DNA from: Anisus vortex
Lineage: Eukaryota > Mollusca > Gastropoda > Planorbidae
NCBI GenBank assembly: GCA_949126835.1
Contig: OX421494.1
Coordinates: 56,486,358 to 56,550,357, forward strand
Reading direction: 5' to 3'
DNA: 64,000 bases
Under the pieces are notes generated by a model. That model ran no database searches. It was not told where the DNA came from and saw only the letters and a program-made list of their open reading frames with translations. Position numbers and translations under genes: made by a program. This document shows positions 57,359 to 64,000 of the stretch, piece by piece (position 1 is the first letter of the stretch; every line of letters starts with the position of its first letter).

Positions 57359-57741
57359 ATGGAAACATTAAAATTAAAACGTATAGAGTATAGTTTCTCT
57401 CTGACGACCGTTGGCCTGAGAACCTTCTCAATATCTGGTCCAAAGGTGTGGAATCTACTTCCCATTCAACTCAGGCGAACAAGCTCTATTGTTAGTTTCA
57501 AAAAGAATATAAAAACTCATTATTTCAATATTTGCCTTAGAGAATATGCTTTATACCACTACTGTCTTACTTATATGTTAGGTCGGTCAGTGCTTCGTTT
57601 ATTTCATTTGTACAATATTTGTAAAGGTTTAAATCATCAATTAGTTTTATTCTTAGCCTAGAGATTATATCCGTGTTCTTAGTTGTATGTTAAATGCGCT
57701 CTGAACTTATTTTATGTTTGTTGGCAGCGCTATACACATAT
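57359..57741 (+). pseudogene. L2/CR1-like LINE RT C-terminus and 3' UTR (family C)
   Basis: The + frame reads TTVGLRTFSISGPKVWNLLP, then IQLRRTSSIVSFKKNIKTHY, the C-terminal block of CR1/L2-type RTs (GxRxFSxxGPKxWNxLP...SFKxxxKTHxF). The 3' UTR ATCCGTGTTCTTAGTTGTAT...GGCAGCGCTATACA follows. 5' truncated. This copy links the 3' UTR fragments at 6022 and 38724 to an RT. Confidence 0.85.
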
Positions 57742-58418
57742 AGTTCTACATATATACATAAAGAGAGAGACTAAGGAGAGGGGAATAGAGAGAGAGAGAG
57801 TGAGAAAGAAGAGAAAGGGAGGATGAGAAAATGAATGAAAGACAGATATTAAGACAGAGAGAAATAGAGATAAAAATAGATTGATAAATAGATAGATAAA
57901 TAGATAGATGATAGAGCGATAGATAGATAATATTTCTAGTGGCCCTTCTACAACATCCAAACTTTTTATCCAAAGAATAACTACGCTTTCGTAAATGATC
58001 GTTTGACCATTTTGTCCATAGAAGGCTGAGCTAACTCGATTGATTCTCCTATCATCAATTTGAATAGTCAATGTACATCATCTCTTTAAAAGTGACCCAC
58101 TGGTCTACCGTGATCACCAACCCAGAGTGAATCCATTGATCATCCCTAAATACAAAGTTATCCATTGACATCAACCGACCTTCTCCTCCCTCCCTATTCT
58201 CTCTCTCCCTCTCGCTCTCTCTCTCTGTCTCTCCAACTACTTCGTTTGTATCCAGTCAGCCTACATTCAAGGAATACTGATTAGCTACATCAGTTACGCG
58301 CCCCCTCCCCCCGCACCCAGTGCCCATACGTAAATGAAGCGATAGGTTCCAGCCAGTGCAGACCTAGTCCACACATGAAGAATACCAGAACACCATTGAC
58401 TTTTTTTTTAAAACGTTA
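57742..58418. repeat. GA/GATA-rich and unassigned sequence
   Basis: GA-rich 57760-57830, GATA-type 57880-57925 and CT-rich 58195-58230. The rest is unassigned. Confidence 0.55.
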
Positions 58419-58882
58419 CATGTACAACCCTGGCATTACACAATATACATGTACAACCCTGGCATTACACAATATACATGTACAACCCTGGCATTACACA
58501 ATATACATGTACAACCCTGGCATTACACAATATACATGTACAACTTTGGCATTACACAATATACATGTACAACCCTGGCATTACACAATATACATGTACA
58601 CCCCTGGCATTACACAATATACATGTACAACCCTGGCATTACACAATATACATGTACAACCCTGGCATTACACAATATACATGTACAACCCTGGCATTAC
58701 ACAATATACATGTACAACCCTGGCATTACACAATATACATGTACAACCCTGGCATTACACAATATACATGTACAACCCTGGCATTACACAATATACATGT
58801 ACAACCCTGGCATTACACAATATACATGTACAACCCTGGCATTACACAATATACATGTACAACCCTGGCATTACACAATATT
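58419..58882 (+). repeat. 29-bp tandem array, 16 units
   Basis: Unit: CATGTACAACCCTGGCATTA, then CACAATATA. 29 is not a multiple of 3 and no frame contains a stop, so all three forward frames stay open and read the same peptide in shifted register. Nearly identical units indicate recent expansion. Confidence 0.97.
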
Positions 58883-58954
58883 CTTGTCTCTCTGTGGTTT
58901 AAGTCTACTCGCATTCTGATGAGGGTTTTCAATGACGCATTCTTCTTGATTTAC

Positions 58955-59000
58955 CGCATCTAGTTCGGGCAACCCATTTCATGCTTAAACGCCAATCTTG
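58955..59000 (-). mobile_element. LINE-D remnant
   Basis: GTTCGGGCAACCCATTTCAT, then GCTTAAACGCCAATC, resembles the reverse LINE-D block near 43465-43490. Short. Confidence 0.4.
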
Positions 59001-59102
59001 ACTATAAATAACTAAAAGTCTTACCAATGTTCATTGAAGTATTGTCTGAGTACATTTATTCCAAACCATTATTTCGATCTTATAAAGATTTAAAGTACAG
59101 TA

Positions 59103-60650
59103 TAATGTTTCCTTATTGTACACCGTATATAATGTTTCCTTAATGTACACCGTATATAATGTTTCTTTAATGTACACCGTATATAATGTTTCCTTAATGT
59201 ACACCGTATATAATGTTTCTTTAATGTACACCGTATATAATGTTTCCTTAATGTACACCGTACATAATGTTTCCTTAATGTACACCGTATATAATGTTTT
59301 CTTAATGTACACCGTATATAATGTTTCCTTAATGTATACCGTACATAATGTTTCCTTAATGTACACCGTATATAATGTTTTCTTAATGTACACCGTATAT
59401 AATGTTTCTTTAATGTACACCGTATATAATGTTTCCTTAATGTACACCGTATATCATGTTTTCTTAATGTACACCGTACATAATGTTTCCTTAATGTACA
59501 CCGTATATAATGTTTTCTTAATGTACACCGTATATAATGTTTTCTTAATGTACACCGTACATAATGTTTCCTTAATGTACACCGTACATAATGTTTCCTT
59601 AATGTACACCGTATATAATGTTTTCTTAATGTACACCGTATATAATGTTTTCTTAATGTACACCGTACATAATGTTTCCTTAATGTACACCGTACATAAT
59701 GTTTCCTTAATGTACACCGTATATAATGTTTTCTTAATGTACACCGTATATAATGTTTCCTTAATGTGCACCGTACATAATGTTTCCTTAATGTACACCG
59801 TATATAATGTTTCCTTAATGTGCACCGTACATAATGTTTCCTTAATGTACACCGTATATAATGTTTTCTTAATGTACACCGTATATAATGTTTCCTTAAT
59901 GTGCACCGTACATAATGTTTCCTTAATGTACACCGTATATAATGTTTTCTTAATGTACACCGTATATAATGTTTCCTTAATGTGCACCGTATATAATGTT
60001 TTCTTAATGTACACCGTATATAATGTTTCCTTAATGTGCACCGTACATAATGTTTCCTTAATGTACACCGTATATAATGTTTCCTTAATGTGCACCGTAC
60101 ATAATGTTTCCTTAATGTACACCGTATATAATGTTTTCTTAATGTACACCGTATATAATGTTTCCTTAATGTGCACCGTATATAATGTTTCCTTAATGTA
60201 CACCGTATATAATGTTTCCTTAATGTACACCGTATATAATGTTTCCTTAATGTACACCGTATATAATGTTTCCTTAATGTGCACCGTACATAATGTTTCC
60301 TTAATGTACACCGTATATAATGTTTTCTTAATGTACACCGTATATAATGTTTCCTTAATGTACACCGTATATAATGTTTCCTTAATGTGCACCGTACATA
60401 ATGTTTCCTTAATGTACACCGTATATAATGTTTTCTTAATGTACACCGTATATAATGTTTCCTTAATGTACACCGTACATAATGTTTCCTTAATGTACAC
60501 CGTATATAATGTTTCCTTAATGTGCACCGTACATAATGTTTCCTTAATGTACACCGTATATAATGTTTCCTTAATGTACACCGTATATAATGTTTCCTTA
60601 ATGTACACCGTATATAATGTTTCCTTAATGTGCACCGTAGATAATGTTTA
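59103..60650 (+). repeat. 27-bp satellite, about 57 units, mosaic of three biallelic sites
   Basis: Unit: AATGTACACCGTATATAATG, then TTTCCTT. Three positions vary between two states: TGTACACC/TGTGCACC, GTATATAA/GTACATAA and TTTCCTT/TTTTCTT. Recurrent three-unit (81 bp) and four-unit (108 bp) patterns show higher-order structure. Long frames on both strands (519 and 393 codons) are artefacts. Confidence 0.97.
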
Positions 60651-61740
60651 CTGTGTTATGTTGACATTTGTATGAGCTGTGCTATTTATTAGCCCCATCC
60701 AGAAAAGCCCCACATATTATTATTTTATGGTTCCATCTGTTTACCATCTCTCTGTCGTCTGCTTTAACCACATGCACCATTACAAAGGTGTCATGACTTG
60801 CGGTGTGAGGTGTTAAAGAAAAAGTGGTGAGTTCAAGGTGTGTGTGTGTGTGTGTTGGAGAAAAAGGGGGGCGGGGCTAGTTCATAGGACTTCCGTTGAG
60901 ATAAATGAACAAACGGCTGGTGTAGAGGATATTTGTGTAGCCTGTCACGTCATTTTTGTACAACCCAACGGAAAGCGGATTTCTTCCTTTTTATTCTGCC
61001 TGCCTGTGTCTCTTACTTTCTTTTCTTTTTTTTTCTTTCTTTCTTTCTCTCAAGTTTACAATGTTAACTTTTGAACAAACGGCCGGGGAGGTGGGGCGGT
61101 AAGGGGGGCGGGGCGAATTCTGCGATCAAATTAGTTATCGTTGACCCCGCCATGGAACCGGCCTTGACCTTTAGATCCTTAGGACGGCCAAACGATCAAT
61201 CAATATTTATTAGAAAGAAAGAAGAAAAAAGCACAACTACCCCCCCTACCCCCGCCCCCCCAGCCTATCCCCCATTCCCCTCCCCTCCCCCACCAGCATA
61301 TCCCCCATTCCCCTCTCAGTCTCCTATTTCTCCTTGATTACAAATCAGTGTGGTGATATCGTTCATGTAACATAGCCCAAGGTGGGGAGGGTGTCGTCCA
61401 TTAGAAACGTCGATATTTATTGGCCGATGTGCGGTGATTAGGGAGGGGGGGCGGGGGAAGTGGGGAATGTCCCCCCCCTACTCTCTATCTCTCTCTATTC
61501 CCAGCCTTTAAACATTTAGTGAAAACAGGTCAACCAACCAAAGTTATAATCGGAAATTTCCATTTGAACTTACTAAAGAAACATCTCAATCAGCTGATAT
61601 TGTTTACTATATACAGTCAATGAAGCGAAAGTTTATTTAGTGTTACGCCCATAAAAAGTAGTATGTCAAAAAAGCTCTACTAATTTGAATATATTGATGC
61701 ATTTTGATGCCAAACCATGCATGACCTTAGAATATGGCTC
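60651..61740. other. Unassigned, G- and C-run-rich sequence
   Basis: (GT)n at 60838-60855 and poly-C/CCCC clusters at 61232-61312 and 61470-61478. Short ORFs here are simple-sequence products. Confidence 0.45.
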
Positions 61741-61744
61741 ACAC

Positions 61745-62072
61745 AGATTATATAGATCTTACTGAATATAGATCTTACATAATATAGATCTTACAGGATA
61801 TAGATCTTACGGGATATAGATCTTACAGGATATAGATCTTACAGGATATAGATCTTACAGGATATATATTACATGATGTAGATCTTACAGAATATAGATC
61901 TTACAGAATATAGATCTTATAGAATATAGATTTTATAGAATATAGATCTTACAGAATATAGATATTACAGAATATAGATTTTACAGAAAATAGGTATTAC
62001 AGAATATAGATCTTACAGGATATAGATATTACAGAATATACATATTACAGACTATAGATCATACAAAATATA
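61745..62072. repeat. Diverged 16-bp tandem array, about 20 units
   Basis: Unit ATAGATCTTACAGAAT with GGAT/GAAT subtypes. Read in reverse it begins AGATCTATA, as the 52.2-kb 16-bp array also does. Confidence 0.93.
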
Positions 62073-62279
62073 ATTAGGTTTCATACGGGCTGAGAAAGTT
62101 AGTAATTTAAAGTCTCGGAAAATCGAATTGAACTTTCATGTTTAGGAATTTTTGTCAAAACTGAGAAAGGTTTTGGGAAAAGTTTATAAATTTTGCTCAA
62201 TGAACAAAATATCAAGAAAAATATTTTATTTTCAAAAAGAGCATAACTGTGTAGCTGAGGAAGTCTTTAACTCCCGACA

Positions 62280-62541
62280 CCTCAGACCAAATTAATCAAA
62301 GGACCGTTGAAGCAGCGTTCTCCAGTTTCTGTGGCCTCGGCACACTAGGAGATTATGTGGCCAGCACAATGCCCATCCGCATTTACTTTACCCCGACTAA
62401 TGTCAGGTACCCATTAGAGCTGGGTAGACTCAGGGTCACCCTCCAGTCCCGGGGAGCAAATCCAAGCCTTCACCAGGATTCGAACCCAGGACCTTACCGT
62501 ACGCCAGACGAACGCGCTATCGCTCAACCGCCGAGTCCCCC
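62280..62541 (-). mobile_element. SINE-A, reverse, full-length-like
   Basis: Reverse reading: GGCGGTTGAGCGATAGCGCG, TCTGGCGTACGGTAAGGTCC, GGGTTCGAATCCTGGTGAAG, CCCGGGACTGGAGGGTGACC, GATGGGTACCTGACATTAG, TGTGCTGGCCACATAATC and GCCACAGAAACTGG. It has both pol III-type boxes and the complete body, about 260 bp. Confidence 0.9.
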
Positions 62542-64000
62542 GAATACTGTGTCGTAATTAAGGGCAGGGACGGCAGTGAAACTGATCTAAATGCCAGAAA
62601 ATTCAATATTTAAGTTTTTGCCTAAGTTGTATACTTTAACTATTCCTGGATCTAAAACATATAGTTCGAAAATTTTAGTAACATTATTTAAATGTATAAA
62701 TCGCATTTGTAATAGGTATACATCAGAAGTTTATTTTATTTTATTTAAACATATTTACACTACAGTAATATAAAAAATGAGTTCAATTATATATCAATAT
62801 ACATCAAATTAAAGGTTAAAATCTTGTCTTTGTGGGGGAAAAATCTTACAACAAACCATTAAGAAATAGATGAGTAAATTGCATTTTTCAATTTTACTCC
62901 CAAATTATTTTTTTCCCAAAAATTGTCAGTTTTTCCGGTTTTTCTCAAAATACTACTTTTTTTCTTCTTTTTGTATTAACTTCCTTATTTATTAACCAAT
63001 CTTTATGAAATTTTTTACATACACTTATTACATGTTAATAATCATAGTTACAGGATGAATTTTTGATATGAGTTATAGTTTTCCTTAAATTAAATTTTAA
63101 TTTGAAAAAATTGCAATAAAATAATTTTTTTTCATATGTCCTACTAAAAAATTCATATAAATTTTATTTATCAATTTAACCAAATTTCATCCACAAATTT
63201 TATAAAGATATAGCTTATAAATATTTCCGCCAAATTGCAATACATTATCTTGATAAATAATCAAGTTGATACATTTTGTATTGCGTGGTAAATCGTTAAT
63301 TAAAAAATCCAAAATGGCCGCCATTCCCATCACAACCATCAGAAATGATTTTTTTAAGGTATGCTTACTCAGACCTGCTTATACTATCTATATACCAAAA
63401 ATGGTCATGATGCGTGCACAAATAAAAAAAAGAGCTCTCTACTGGCTCCCCTACCCTTAAGGAAATGACACCTTGGGGATTGAAATTGACGCAGATTAAA
63501 CATTTTAGCTTTTATTTATTATGAAGCGTATTTGGAGGTTAAGAAAGTGTCAATATTTGGCGCATATTTTAACTTTGGCGCCTGGGGCGCCCCCAACCCT
63601 GCTCCCTCCTCTAGTTGGTCTACTGTGTCGATAATATTCCTACAGAAAATAAATTGGAATCAAATTTTTCAGGGAATAAATTTGTGTGCGCATTTGAAAG
63701 GGAAGCAGCTCACTGTATCAGTAACATCAGAAAACTTTTTTTTTCTTGTTTAAATCCCTAGAGTTGTCTCTCTTGAACTGATGCTACGTGAGTATTTATG
63801 TGTTCGACTGTGTGGGTGTGTGTGAGTGTGTGTGTGTGTGTGTGAGAGTGGATGGACTATTTGGGTGAAAATGAGGAGAAGAAAAAAAAAAGCGGTTGGA
63901 CTAGAAATTGTAGGGTTGTCGTTATTTCATTCTAGACTATTTATTGATGTGGCGCCCAGTCGAGTTTAGAGGAGGGGTTGGGGTGGAATTACGGTTGAGC
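62542..64000. other. Unassigned AT-rich sequence
   Basis: T-rich low-complexity DNA at 62880-63240. (GT)n lies at 63812-63846. The short ORFs (62591-63753) have no domains. Confidence 0.4.

Noticed and set aside
59116..60675. 519- and 393-codon frames
   Set aside because: Products of the second 27-bp satellite, for the same reason.
61071..61337. Proline-rich ORF
   Set aside because: Arises from C-run-rich simple sequence.

Overview
The window looks like nuclear DNA from an animal, most likely a repeat-rich invertebrate and perhaps a gastropod mollusc (inference from overall appearance, not proven). It is AT-rich, has no prokaryote-like gene layout, and is packed with metazoan-type transposons, tRNA-derived SINEs, LINE 3' fragments and tandem arrays. 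Only one piece of plausible host coding sequence is visible: a GC-rich first coding exon at 49048-49529 that ends at a clean GTGAGT splice donor. Its protein is low-complexity and I do not recognise it. Everything else that can be identified is mobile or repetitive, and most open reading frames are accidents of tandem arrays.

Layout. 1-1.1 kb: tail of a decayed Ty3/gypsy-type element with a likely 3' LTR. 2.06-2.47 kb: two small tandem arrays. 4.1-5.3 kb: a complete non-autonomous hAT element (perfect TIR and 8-bp TSD). 5.4-7.4 kb: a TIR element carrying a Helitron-like insertion and a LINE 3' end, then a reverse-strand L2/CR1-like LINE. 8.9-12.4 kb: two neighbouring cut-and-paste elements, one with a spliced-looking ORF and one carrying a nested hAT. 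12.5-13 kb: a 51-bp array. 14.1-19.4 kb: LINE fragments, a TA-flanked TIR element with repeated GGGGCAAGTTGATAC-like motifs, a SINE, a decayed APE-type LINE and a hAT copy. 20-45 kb: scattered LINE 3' ends, MITEs, SINEs and five tandem arrays. 45.5-47.8 kb: a 27-bp satellite of about 82 units with a 972-bp higher-order repeat. 49-50.5 kb: the host exon, a LINE fragment and short arrays. 51.6-62.5 kb: a hAT MITE, SINEs and large 16-, 29-, 29-, 27- and 16-bp arrays.

The most interesting signal is a micro-insertion. The 8-mer TAGGCCTA occurs more than 30 times outside arrays (about one expected). At several places where two repeat copies can be aligned, one copy has TA and the other has TAGGCCTA. 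That is a clean 6-bp gain of GGCC plus a duplicated TA, as a recurrent TA-targeted insertion or an excision footprint would leave. Comparison of paralogous repeats also gives occupied/empty site pairs for a Helitron-like element and two MITEs. All copy comparisons were done by eye.
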